A stretch of 11,251 nucleotides of DNA from Candidatus Melainabacteria bacterium (GCA_003175915.1 PSRH01000063.1:1-11251), one strand, 5' to 3'; positions 1 through 6,883 are shown, numbered from the stretch's first letter. The notes: generated by a model from the letters alone, not told the origin. Numbers and translations: made by a program.

Positions 1-314
1 CCGGTCGAGCCGGCGGCCACCATTCCATTTGCCAACCCTTGCGAAACTTGCTTGGTAGTAACGACAATCGAAGAGTCTTTCTTTCGTACTATCGCCCGAC
101 TGGGCTTTTCATCCATGGCCACGACTTCGGAAGCGGGCACGATCGAAATATTCAGTCCGGCAGTGTCATGACGCTGTAACTCTTTCTCGACCAATTCCGG
201 AGGACCAACTAGTTGAATGGCGATGGCATGTTCTCTGGCAGCCAGAACCGACCCGTACACTACTTCCCGCGGGGCGTAATCGCCACCCATGGCATCGACA
301 GCGATTGTGATCAT
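1..314 (-). CDS. plsX: Phosphate acyltransferase PlsX, N-terminal part (truncated by window edge)
   Basis: PlsX converts acyl-ACP and phosphate to acyl-phosphate, the acyl donor for PlsY at the start of membrane phospholipid synthesis; it is a peripheral membrane protein. Only the first 104 residues are present. The start MITIAVDAMGGDYAP is the PlsX signature (IAVDAMGGDxAP). Further on, the segment with KPSRAIVRKKDSS and the terminal Ala-Ala-Gly-Ser-Thr match the conserved 'P..A.R.KK.SS' and 'SAGNTGA' blocks; here Asn of the latter is replaced by Ser. The ATG at 314 is preceded by a G-rich stretch (GGGGGG) acting as Shine-Dalgarno. It is third in the yceD-rpmF-plsX order on the minus strand, a gene order conserved in many bacteria that links ribosomal and lipid genes. 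A 170-nt spacer separates it from rpmF, long enough for its own promoter, though I cannot point to a good one. Confidence 0.95.
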   Translation of the reverse strand, partial: MITIAVDAMGGDYAPREVVYGSVLAAREHAIAIQLVGPPELVEKELQRHDTAGLNISIVPASEVVAMDEKPSRAIVRKKDSSIVVTTKQVSQGLANGMVAAGST

Positions 315-484
315 AAGCCCCCCACTGCCTTTGTTGCCCCAGGCTGTGGGCGTGTTCGACCGTCCGCTTGTTGCGCCGCAAACCCCATATAAGCACTACG
401 AGGGTATCGTTCCCCTGTGGAGTGTATCGACTGTAACAACCTCAACCCTTCTAAGCCGAGCTCACACTGAATCCGCAAGGAAAG

Positions 485-676
485 CTACTCTCCAACAATA
501 CTGTCTCGACGCCGGGCAGGGCGACCTCGATAAAAACCGCAATTTATGCAAACTTGATGGGGTCTGGCCGGTGAGCCACAATTCATGCACTTCACCACCG
601 CCAAAGGCGTTGCCTTCCAATGTGCTCTTCGTGAGTGCTGTTTCTGGTGCGAAGTTTTCTTCTTAGGAACAGCCAT
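485..676 (-). CDS. rpmF: 50S ribosomal protein L32 (bL32), zinc-binding form
   Basis: Small structural protein of the large ribosomal subunit, 63 residues, the usual length. It begins MAVPKKKTSHQKQHSRRAHW, the classic bL32 start, and carries a zinc ribbon with C30-x2-C33 and C43-x2-C46, so it is the zinc-binding (C+) type rather than the Cys-free paralogue. The ATG is fixed by a very strong Shine-Dalgarno, GAGGAGG at 687-693, with a 10-nt spacer. It lies 54 nt downstream of yceD and upstream of plsX, all on the minus strand, and is probably cotranscribed with yceD. Confidence 0.98.
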   Translation of the reverse strand: MAVPKKKTSHQKQHSRRAHWKATPLAVVKCMNCGSPARPHQVCINCGFYRGRPARRRDSIVGE

Positions 677-686
677 TTCTTTATTG

Positions 687-693
687 CCTCCTC
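687..693 (-). promoter_or_regulatory. Strong Shine-Dalgarno of rpmF
   Basis: GAGGAGG on the minus strand, 10 nt before the rpmF ATG. It is among the best ribosome-binding sites in the window, as expected for a ribosomal protein gene. Confidence 0.85.
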
Positions 694-730
694 AGTAATT
701 TCAAGAACTTGTTATTATCCCTCACTTTTG

Positions 731-1282
731 TCAGGTTTCCTCGTTTGAAAACAGAGTCTTTAAGTTCTTCCAGCGCGGGTCAATAACCATTGGCTCTTCA
801 GACTTTACATCACAGCCGTCTTCGACCGGCGATTTGCCTTGAGGCGCTTCATTTTTGCTCTTTGGCGGCCCCGGGCAATCGGCTCCGCAGGAACAATAGG
901 AAGGTGTTGCCAGTGTTACAGCTTGATACACTACGTCCGAAACATCTATGACACCTGCATAAGGAATGGCCTCAACGAAGTCTTCCTTCAATAATTCGCG
1001 TTCACGATTATCTTTGCTTTCGCCTCTTAGATAATCCTCATAAACAAATCGCTCATCAAGCTCCAGGCTCAAAGCCTGGAAGAAGGGGGCCAGGCAACGG
1101 TGGCAGCTCAGTTTCAAAAGGGTTTGCACCCTCCCTACCACCTGAGCACCAGAGGCACTGACCGAAATGACCAAATCACCCAATATGGGCTTGATCGCTT
1201 CGGAGTTAGGCAGCGACTCGTTGAAGGCGACCCGTAACCGTTGCTGCGGTAAGGCCCGAAGATCTTCTAAACTTACTTTCAA
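731..1282 (-). CDS. yceD: YceD/DUF177 family protein (23S rRNA accumulation protein family)
   Basis: 183-residue DUF177 protein. Family members are encoded next to rpmF; E. coli YceD affects 23S rRNA levels, and the plant homologue acts in plastid 23S rRNA processing or accumulation. The biochemical activity is not known. The family core is visible: L-K-L-S-C60-H-R-C63-L-A-P-F followed by an acidic E-L-D-E-R-F-V-Y stretch, and the closing block DPRWKNLKTLF at 168-178. The usual C-terminal Cys motif is altered: C130, C132 and C136 are followed by a charged insert and C157. The start is TTG (1280-1282), with AAGGGC about 8 nt before it; the open frame continues upstream to a stop at 1358-1360 with no ATG or GTG, only a possible ATT at 1352-1354. 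First gene of the minus-strand cluster. Confidence 0.85.
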   Translation of the reverse strand: MKVSLEDLRALPQQRLRVAFNESLPNSEAIKPILGDLVISVSASGAQVVGRVQTLLKLSCHRCLAPFFQALSLELDERFVYEDYLRGESKDNRERELLKEDFVEAIPYAGVIDVSDVVYQAVTLATPSYCSCGADCPGPPKSKNEAPQGKSPVEDGCDVKSEEPMVIDPRWKNLKTLFSNEET

Positions 1283-1453
1283 AGCTTTTGCCCTTACTCT
1301 TGAGGGCCGACTGATTTGGGCGGCACTGAAGCGACGAAACTCAGTCCGGCTAATGACTTAGGTTTCTCACCCCTTGATGAGTGATCATACAACAAGAGTG
1401 CCTCAGCCCGCAGCGGAGCGGTTGAATTGAGACGAACCGAGCAATCGTAAACA

Positions 1454-2827
1454 ATGAATCAAACATTGGTGAAACGAATTCTTAAGTGCAGCTGGGTACT
1501 GCCCATCTGCGCTGAGCCAAAACGGCACGCCGCCTTGTTATTAGAGGGAGAAAAAATCGCGGCGGTTATTGACGCCGAACAAAGCAAATTATCCGACGAT
1601 GCAAGCAATCCCAGCGTGCACGACTACGGCGACGCGGTTATCTGCCCCGGCTTAATCAATCTGCATACACACCTGGATTACTCACTTCTGCCATCGTTTG
1701 AGATAGGCAAGGGCCTTTTGCCGTGGACAAAAGCCTTGATGCAAACCGTCGTAAACTGGGGCGCTTCGGACTGGCTTACCTCAGCGCTTCAGGGTGCAAG
1801 AAAAGCGGCTGGCTATGGCACTTCCTTTTTAGTGGACAGCTCCTACTCGGGAAGCGCTGCGCATGCACTCGCCGAAGTTGGCTTGAAGGGACTTATTGGT
1901 CTTGAGCTATTCGGCATCGATGAGGGAAGAGCAGAAAATATCTGGTCGACCTGGCTGGCAAAATACCAGTCCCTTATTACTAGCGGCAACGCTAAGCTGG
2001 ATGAGGCTTTGCAATGCGGCAGAGTAGAAATTACCGTGTCGCCCCATGCACCATACACGGTGTGCCCTGCCCTGTGGCAGTTGGCCAATAAGTGGGCGGC
2101 AGAAAACGATAGGCTGGTTTTGACTCATCTGGCCGAATCCCAGCAAGAATGTCGTTGGTTTGTCAGCAATGACCAGGAAATGACCGACCACCTTCGTTTC
2201 GCCTTCGGCAGCTTCCGGGGTGCTCAACCATTTGACGAGGACATCCTCTCTTGGAAACAGTCCGGCTGCTCACCGGTAGAGCACTTAGATCGGCATCAAT
2301 TGCTGAATGCCAATCTCCTCAGTGCACATGCCGTAGCCGTGAACGATGATGATCTCGCCAAACTCGGCAGCCAGGGCGTTTCCGTAGCTCATTGCCCGCG
2401 CAGCAATGCCCGCTTGCGCAACGGTTATGCCCCTCTGGAAAAGATGCGCACAACCGGTCTCAAGCTCGGGTTGGGCACCGACAGCTTGGCCTCGTGCGAA
2501 GACCTGGACATGTTGGCGGAAGCTCGCTTTGCTGTCGCCCTCAATCAGGCCGTCAATCCGGACAGCACTTATGGTCCGCGCCAGGCTCTGGAGCAGATCA
2601 CAATCGAAGCAGCGCGCTGCTTACGCAAGGAGAACGAAATTGGCTCACTGGCGCCAGGGAAAAGGGCTGATCTAGCCATTTTTCAGATTGACGATCGCCG
2701 GCAAACAAAAGGCGCTTCTGAGCAAATTGACCCCTATGAACTCCTGGTCGGTGGACATTGCCGGTTGCGCGAACTATTGATTGACGGCATAAGCCGTCAC
2801 AGCAACGGGCACGATCAGCTTGGCTAA
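1454..2827 (+). CDS. Amidohydrolase, ATZ/TRZ (COG0402) family; probable purine nucleoside/SAH-type deaminase
   Basis: 457-residue cytosolic metal-dependent hydrolase of the COG0402 type. Its family includes SAH/MTA deaminase, aminodeoxyfutalosine deaminase, guanine deaminase and chlorohydrolases. All metal and catalytic residues are visible: H71-x-H73 in the NLHTHLD motif after the first strand, S-P-H198-A-P-Y-T, T-H225-L-A-E228-S, A-H292-A-V, H313-C-P-R-S-N, and the metal Asp D343 in G-L-G-T-D-S. The N-terminal beta-sandwich strand (LLLEGEKIAAVID) and the C-terminal G-x-L-x-P-G-K-x-A-D-L-A element are present, so the protein is intact. The SPHAPYT, THLAES and HCPxSN blocks resemble the SAH/MTA and aminodeoxyfutalosine deaminase branch, but substrate cannot be assigned from this. 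No menaquinone genes are nearby to support the futalosine role. The Shine-Dalgarno is weak; the start is chosen because the N-terminus aligns with the family. Confidence 0.88.
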   Translation: MNQTLVKRILKCSWVLPICAEPKRHAALLLEGEKIAAVIDAEQSKLSDDASNPSVHDYGDAVICPGLINLHTHLDYSLLPSFEIGKGLLPWTKALMQTVVNWGASDWLTSALQGARKAAGYGTSFLVDSSYSGSAAHALAEVGLKGLIGLELFGIDEGRAENIWSTWLAKYQSLITSGNAKLDEALQCGRVEITVSPHAPYTVCPALWQLANKWAAENDRLVLTHLAESQQECRWFVSNDQEMTDHLRFAFGSFRGAQPFDEDILSWKQSGCSPVEHLDRHQLLNANLLSAHAVAVNDDDLAKLGSQGVSVAHCPRSNARLRNGYAPLEKMRTTGLKLGLGTDSLASCEDLDMLAEARFAVALNQAVNPDSTYGPRQALEQITIEAARCLRKENEIGSLAPGKRADLAIFQIDDRRQTKGASEQIDPYELLVGGHCRLRELLIDGISRHSNGHDQLG

Positions 2828-2985
2828 ACAGATGCCACCGCTCTCCTGACAACCATCCGAGTCGAATCTGGCAAAAGTCTCTAAAAGTGCCCTGACGGGC
2901 TCGTCCATAGGGTTGAATCAGGTTTAATCTACTTTAGTGTAGGGTAGAAAGGGAGGGCAGGCATTCCTGAGGACGGGCAGGACCG
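2828..2985. other. Intergenic gap between amidohydrolase and GGDEF gene; short GC hairpin
   Basis: 158 nt without a gene. A perfect small hairpin (GCCC-TGAC-GGGC, 2889-2900) follows the amidohydrolase but has no T-run after it, so it is not a convincing intrinsic terminator. An AT-rich stretch at about 2913-2950, starting TTGAAT, could contain a promoter for the GGDEF gene, but no -10 box sits at good spacing. AGGA ends five nt before the GGDEF ATG. Confidence 0.3.
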
Positions 2986-3711
2986 ATGTCCAATAAGAGT
3001 ACGGGAGCTCAAGTTCCACGCGTAGACCATGTTTGCAGCGGCAGAACCTGCATGTTTTGCCGTGTCTTGAATAACCCCGACCGCCCCAAGTTAGTCGGCT
3101 TCAGTCCGATTGTCGACGAACGAGTCTTAAAGCGCGTCAAAGATTCTGAACACCGCTCGACAGCTGGTGATCCTGACACCACTCTGGAAGTGGGCAGCAA
3201 AATCGACGAAATTGAAAAATTGGCTCTATTGGACGGACTGACTGAGCTTTACAACTCCCGCACGTTTATGAAAGAGCTTGATGATGAGCTCAGGCGCGCC
3301 AAGCGTTACAAACGGGCTCTCTCGATTTGTATTGCTTCCATCGATGATTTCCGGGAAGTGCAGGGTACCTATGGCGCCGTCGCCGGCGATCTGGTTTTAC
3401 GTGTTTTCGCCAGCTTGCTTCACACCACCGTGCGCGACGTCGATATTCCGGCCCGTTACAGTGGCAGTGATCTAGCCGTGATTTTCCCTGAGACAAATCT
3501 CGCCTCGGCCGGCGTTGCCGCTGAACGAATTCGACAAAAAATTATCAATCAATCAATTGCCTATAACTGGCAGAGTTTCAAAGTGACGGCTAGCTTTGGC
3601 ATTGCCGCCTTTCCCAACCATGGCACCGAGCCAAGCGAACTGATAGCTAAAGCAATGGGCGGACTGGAAATGGCACGACAACGCGGCCGAGGTTATATCT
3701 GCTCACCTTAG
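2986..3711 (+). CDS. Degenerate GGDEF-domain protein with intact RxxD I-site; putative c-di-GMP receptor
   Basis: 241 residues, no membrane segment. Residues 1-70 are an unrecognised leader with H15, C17, C22 and C25 (pattern C-x4-C-x2-C), which might bind a metal. Residues about 75-240 form a GGDEF fold: K-L-A-L-L-D83-G-L-T-E-L-Y-N-S-R is the standard entry motif. The signature itself reads S159-G-S-D-L163 instead of G-G-D/E-E-F. The first metal Asp of the usual D-I-D-x-F-K is Ser118, the substrate Asn is Gln126, and the GH pair is Gly-Ala. By contrast the inhibitory site R150-D-V-D153 sits exactly where PleD has RxxD (five residues before the signature). I infer no cyclase activity but possible c-di-GMP binding, as in known non-catalytic GGDEF receptors such as PelD. 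AGGA before the ATG supports the start. It stands alone between the amidohydrolase and secD. Confidence 0.87.
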   Translation: MSNKSTGAQVPRVDHVCSGRTCMFCRVLNNPDRPKLVGFSPIVDERVLKRVKDSEHRSTAGDPDTTLEVGSKIDEIEKLALLDGLTELYNSRTFMKELDDELRRAKRYKRALSICIASIDDFREVQGTYGAVAGDLVLRVFASLLHTTVRDVDIPARYSGSDLAVIFPETNLASAGVAAERIRQKIINQSIAYNWQSFKVTASFGIAAFPNHGTEPSELIAKAMGGLEMARQRGRGYICSP

Positions 3712-3916
3712 CAGCCGGGCAATACGGGTGCATGCCCCTAGAGCGTTTGCGCAGTGGCAAGCTTGTCAAGAAACTTCTCGCCGGCAAAGCCGCGCCCTGC
3801 CCTCGGCTTCGCTTGAGTTAGAATGTAAATTCTGCCCATCGCTCTCGATGAGGCAGCATTCACATGACTGAACACGCGTCGATGGGGCGCTTCTCAAAGG
3901 GATTACTGGTTAAAAG
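3712..3916. other. Intergenic gap upstream of secD
   Basis: 205 nt with no gene. One perfect inverted repeat, AGAAT-GTAA-ATTCT (3820-3833), lies about 85 nt before the secD start in an AT-rich patch and might mark a promoter or operator. TTGAGT (3813-3818) could be a -35 box but has no -10 box at suitable spacing. No terminator with a T-run is visible after the GGDEF gene. Confidence 0.3.
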
Positions 3917-5482
3917 ATGGCAAAGCAATGGCAACCGTTGACCACGCTTACGGATTTTGTTCGCAACCTTTTTAAGGATTGGAAACCGATCGCTGTCATA
4001 GGCGTTTTGCTTTGGTCGGTGTTCACCCTGTTTCAGATTGAGCCGGAGCAAACTCTCAATCGATGGCAGGAGCTCGCTGCCCTCAGCCCGCAAGAATTGA
4101 AAGTTCGCGTTCAACAAGACGCCGAACATCTCAAAGAATGGCCGAAGATGAACAACTACGAGCGCGAAGATACGGTCAAGCGTATGCTCGAGGAAGCTCA
4201 AGTAGCGAACAATATCCAGGTGCTTTACAGACACAAGGGTTACGTTCTCTTCACCAATCTCAAACTCGGTCTGGATCTACGCGGCGGCAGCCAGCTTCTC
4301 CTCCAGGCTTTGCCGGCACCACCTTTGGTGCCAGAAATCACCCCTGAGGTAATGAGAGGGGTCGAGACAGTAATCAACAACCGCGTCAACAGCCTTGGCG
4401 TCTCCGAAACGGTTGTGCAAAGATCCGGCAAGGATCGATTGATCGTTGAGCTGCCTGGCATCAAAGATCCTCAGCAAGCAAAAGATAGAATCGGTACCAC
4501 CGCCCTGCTTGAGTTCAAGGAACTGGCAATCGATAAGGACGGTAAACCCTATTGGAAGGGAGTCGGACTGACGGGTGCCGAATTCAAACATGCCCAGGCC
4601 GTACCGATGGTAGGAGGCAGCGTCTGGCGAGTCAGCTTCGAATTCAAACCGGAAGGGGCGAAGAAATTTGGTGAGCTGACTTCTCGTTTGGTCGGCCAGC
4701 CAATTGGTATATTTCTTGATGGAATGCCAACCGATCGTGATACTGATGGCTCACCAATGCCGGTTGAGCGCTACCGGGGAGTCATCGTGCGCGAACCGAT
4801 CTTGGCGGGAACCGGTGAAATTACCGGTAACTTTTCGAGAGACCAGGCAATTGATCTATCCAGCAAGTTAAACGCCGGTGCCCTACCTGTGCCTGTCAAG
4901 ATTCTAGAAGAGCGAACCGTGGGAGCCACTCTCGGTCAAGACTCAATTCAAAAGAGTCTGGTTGCCGGCGCCGTTGGCATTGCCACGGTCATGCTCTTTA
5001 TGGTGGTGGTTTACGGTGTTCCCGGACTGGTGGCTGACCTGGCTCTGATTCTCTACACTATGGCAACTCTGGCCATATTCAAAGCCGTCCCTGTCACCCT
5101 TACCTTAGCCGGCATTGCCGGTTTCATCCTCTCCATAGGTATGGCGGTGGACGCCAATATTCTTATTTTTGAACGGACGAAAGAAGAATTACGCGGCGGC
5201 CGGGCCCTGTATATGGCTATAGAAACAGGCTTCAAGAAGGCCTTTTCCTCCATATTCGACAGCAACGCTAACAGCCTGATCGCTTGCTCGGTACTCCTTA
5301 TGTGCGGCACATCAATCGTCAAAGGTTTCGCGCTTACCCTGGCAATCGGTGTTCTGGTCTCCATGTTCACAGCCATCACTGCCACGAGAACCCTCCTGCA
5401 CCTGGTGCCAAGAAATTTGGCACTGTTCGGACAAAGGTTCGGTCAGAAGTCGGCAACACTGAAGAGCAAGGAGGCTGTATGA
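3917..5482 (+). CDS. secD: Protein translocase subunit SecD
   Basis: 521-residue inner-membrane protein that, with SecF, uses the proton gradient to help pull secreted proteins through SecYEG. TM1 is at about 24-41. The first periplasmic domain contains GLDLRGGSQL at 118-127 (the cyanobacterial-type variant), and the P1 region runs to about 345. A bundle of five C-terminal helices spans about 347-495 and includes the signature GMAVDANILIFER at 408-420 with Asp412, the conserved proton-pathway residue. Between TM1 and GLDLRGG lies a charged, probably helical segment of about 70 residues (42-113). E. coli SecD has an insert at this place but many short SecDs do not. The length is between those of compact and enterobacterial SecDs. 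No strong Shine-Dalgarno is seen before the ATG. The stop overlaps the secF start (ATGA), so the two are translationally coupled. Confidence 0.97.
   Translation: MAKQWQPLTTLTDFVRNLFKDWKPIAVIGVLLWSVFTLFQIEPEQTLNRWQELAALSPQELKVRVQQDAEHLKEWPKMNNYEREDTVKRMLEEAQVANNIQVLYRHKGYVLFTNLKLGLDLRGGSQLLLQALPAPPLVPEITPEVMRGVETVINNRVNSLGVSETVVQRSGKDRLIVELPGIKDPQQAKDRIGTTALLEFKELAIDKDGKPYWKGVGLTGAEFKHAQAVPMVGGSVWRVSFEFKPEGAKKFGELTSRLVGQPIGIFLDGMPTDRDTDGSPMPVERYRGVIVREPILAGTGEITGNFSRDQAIDLSSKLNAGALPVPVKILEERTVGATLGQDSIQKSLVAGAVGIATVMLFMVVVYGVPGLVADLALILYTMATLAIFKAVPVTLTLAGIAGFILSIGMAVDANILIFERTKEELRGGRALYMAIETGFKKAFSSIFDSNANSLIACSVLLMCGTSIVKGFALTLAIGVLVSMFTAITATRTLLHLVPRNLALFGQRFGQKSATLKSKEAV
5468..5474 (+). 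promoter_or_regulatory. Shine-Dalgarno of secF inside the secD 3' end
   Basis: AAGGAGG within the last codons of secD, four nt before the secF ATG at 5479. It fixes the secF start even though an open frame without stop extends upstream to about 5284 inside secD. Confidence 0.8.
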
Positions 5483-6438
5483 ACAGACCTCGCATAGACC
5501 TGGTGAAATATCGTTGGATCTGGTTTGGTATTTCGCTCGCCATATTGATTCCTGGCGTAATAGGCATTGCTATCTGCCTGGTGAAATTTCATGCGCCTCT
5601 GCGCCCTGGCATCGATTTCACCGGTGGTTCAATCCTGCAATATCAATTTGAAAAAGCCGCTCCTCTTGACACGGTGAGGAGCATCCTCACCGAAAGTGGC
5701 TTTGCCGGTTCGCAAGTGCAATTAGCCACAATCGCAGGGAATGAGGTCGTGGTCATGCGCACCAAGGCGATCGAGAATGAAAGTGAGAAGCGGCAGCTGG
5801 ACCAATCGCTTCAAACACAACTGGGCAAGTTCAAAGCCTTGTCCGTAGATAAGGTGAGCGGAACGATCGGACCTGAGCTTCTGACAAGCGGGCTATTGGC
5901 GCTGATCTTCACCTTTTTGATGATGGTTGCATACATCAGCTATCGATTTAAGCTTGATTACGCAGTCTGCGCGATCATTGCTTTGATTCACGATGCCCTG
6001 GCTCTTTGTGGTATTTTCGCTTTGCTGGGAATCATTATGGGCACGGAAGTGGATAGCTTGTTTATCAGCGCAGTGCTAACCGTAATCGGATTTTCCGTGC
6101 ACGACACAATCGTGGTCTTCGATCGCATCCGAGAAAATGCCAAATACGTTGGCAGTAAAGCCATCGATCCGCAGACCGGCAAGGACTACAAGAAGACTTT
6201 CGGAGATGTAGCTAATGACAGCGTCAATCAAACCCTGACGCGTTCCATTTATACTTCCTTGACCGTGATTATCACCCTTTCCGTCCTCTATCTTTTGGGT
6301 GGAGTGACAACGCGTGATTTCGTCCTGGCCATGCTCATTGGCATCATCTCGGGAACGTATTCTTCAATCTTCAATGCCAGTTGCCTGCTAGTTCTCTGGC
6401 GAGAGCTGAAGTCCCAGCGCCGGGCAAAAATGGCCTAG
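5479..6438 (+). CDS. secF: Protein translocase subunit SecF
   Basis: 319-residue inner-membrane partner of SecD. TM1 is at about 13-35. The periplasmic domain starts with GIDFTGGS at 44-51, the SecF form of the SecD/F motif. Five C-terminal helices span about 135-307. The conserved block FSVHDTIVVFDRIREN (205-220) contains Asp209, which corresponds to the Asp of the family motif YSxNDTVVVFDRIREN; His208 replaces the usual Asn. Length is typical. The ATG at 5479 is chosen because of the 4-bp ATGA overlap with secD, the AAGGAGG just upstream, and an N-terminus that begins right before TM1. The secDF pair is one transcription unit; the next gene is 136 nt away. Confidence 0.97.
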   Translation: MNRPRIDLVKYRWIWFGISLAILIPGVIGIAICLVKFHAPLRPGIDFTGGSILQYQFEKAAPLDTVRSILTESGFAGSQVQLATIAGNEVVVMRTKAIENESEKRQLDQSLQTQLGKFKALSVDKVSGTIGPELLTSGLLALIFTFLMMVAYISYRFKLDYAVCAIIALIHDALALCGIFALLGIIMGTEVDSLFISAVLTVIGFSVHDTIVVFDRIRENAKYVGSKAIDPQTGKDYKKTFGDVANDSVNQTLTRSIYTSLTVIITLSVLYLLGGVTTRDFVLAMLIGIISGTYSSIFNASCLLVLWRELKSQRRAKMA

Positions 6439-6460
6439 ATTTTCTTCCTTTTGCTTTGGT

Positions 6461-6487
6461 TTGTTCTTGAGGGCGGTCGTATAGAAT
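6461..6487 (+). promoter_or_regulatory. Possible promoter of the MshEN-SDR unit
   Basis: TTGTTC (6461-6466) and TAGAAT (6482-6487) with a 15-nt spacer, shorter than ideal. An alternative is TTGAGG (6467-6472) with TATAAA (6493-6498), spacer 20. Either would give a leader of about 70-80 nt before the ATG at 6575. Weak evidence: AT-rich placement and partial box matches only. Confidence 0.3.
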
Positions 6488-6506
6488 ATTTGTATAAATT
6501 CGTCCA

Positions 6507-6551
6507 AGGTGTATGTTTTAAGTTCTCGGTCCTTTAACTAGGACACCTAGT
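6507..6551 (+). promoter_or_regulatory. Leader with overlapping, mutually exclusive inverted repeats before the MshEN gene
   Basis: Three pairings compete for the same bases: GTCCT (6529-6533) with AGGAC (6540-6544); ACTAGG (6537-6542) with CCTAGT (6546-6551), a perfect 6-bp palindromic pair around ACA; and AGGTGT (6507-6512) with ACACCT (6543-6548). The last arm ends 5 nt before the Shine-Dalgarno AAGGAAG (6557-6563). The 15-bp palindrome could instead be an operator read as DNA. The sequence shows the pairings directly; regulation is inferred. Confidence 0.4.
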
Positions 6552-6574
6552 GGAATAAGGAAGTTTCAAAGAAC

Positions 6575-6883
6575 ATGGGGAAAGAAGAACTGGAAAGGCC
6601 AATCTCTGACGAAGAAAAGTGGGATATCATCACCCGACCTGAAAAACTGGGCGAAATTCTCCTCAAGCAGGGAAAACTTACCTTAGCGCAATTAGAAGAC
6701 CTGATTAAGCAGCAAGAGGCTTCCGGGATGCCCCTGGGCGAGCTTATCCTTTCCAAGGGAATTATGTCGCGGGCCGATGTCTTGACGGCCCTAGATTGGC
6801 AGCATAAGACCGACCAGGTGATTATTGATTCCTTGACCGAGTTGATTCATCACCGCAAGAAAGAAGCTTCTCAAGAATCTTAA
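6575..6883 (+). CDS. Stand-alone MshEN-like (T2SSE N-terminal) domain protein; putative c-di-GMP receptor
   Basis: 102 residues, soluble, no ATPase domain attached. MshEN domains are normally the N-terminus of type II secretion or type IV pilus ATPases and bind c-di-GMP through two tandem 24-residue motifs (R-L-G-x2-L-x3-G-x6-L-x3-L-x2-Q) joined by five residues. Here motif 1 is residues 24-47 (K24-L-G, L29, G33, L40, Q47), the spacer is exactly five residues (EASGM), and motif 2 is 53-76 (P53-L-G, I58, G62, V69, L73, Q76). The first-position Arg is Lys in motif 1 and Pro in motif 2, and the L21-type position of motif 1 is Ile44, so affinity may be altered. The N-terminal 23 residues and the C-terminal 26 are charged. 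Shine-Dalgarno AAGGAAG is at 6557-6563. The gene is followed after 10 nt by an SDR gene, so the two are probably one operon. Alternative: a structural double-helix repeat without ligand. Confidence 0.75.
   Translation: MGKEELERPISDEEKWDIITRPEKLGEILLKQGKLTLAQLEDLIKQQEASGMPLGELILSKGIMSRADVLTALDWQHKTDQVIIDSLTELIHHRKKEASQES

Noticed and set aside
289..666. 125-residue open frame on the plus strand across the plsX-rpmF gap
   Set aside because: It is antisense to rpmF and the start of plsX, has no recognisable motif, and no good Shine-Dalgarno; the minus-strand genes explain the region.
2889..2900. GCCC-TGAC-GGGC hairpin as terminator of the amidohydrolase gene
   Set aside because: Only a 4-bp stem and no T-run after it.
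5284..5478. Upstream extension of SecF by 65 residues
   Set aside because: The extra part overlaps secD in another frame and matches nothing in SecF; the AAGGAGG site and ATGA overlap mark the start at 5479.
6439..6574. c-di-GMP riboswitch before the MshEN gene
   Set aside because: The gene context suggested it, but the leader shows no GEMM-type conserved core; only short alternative hairpins are present.
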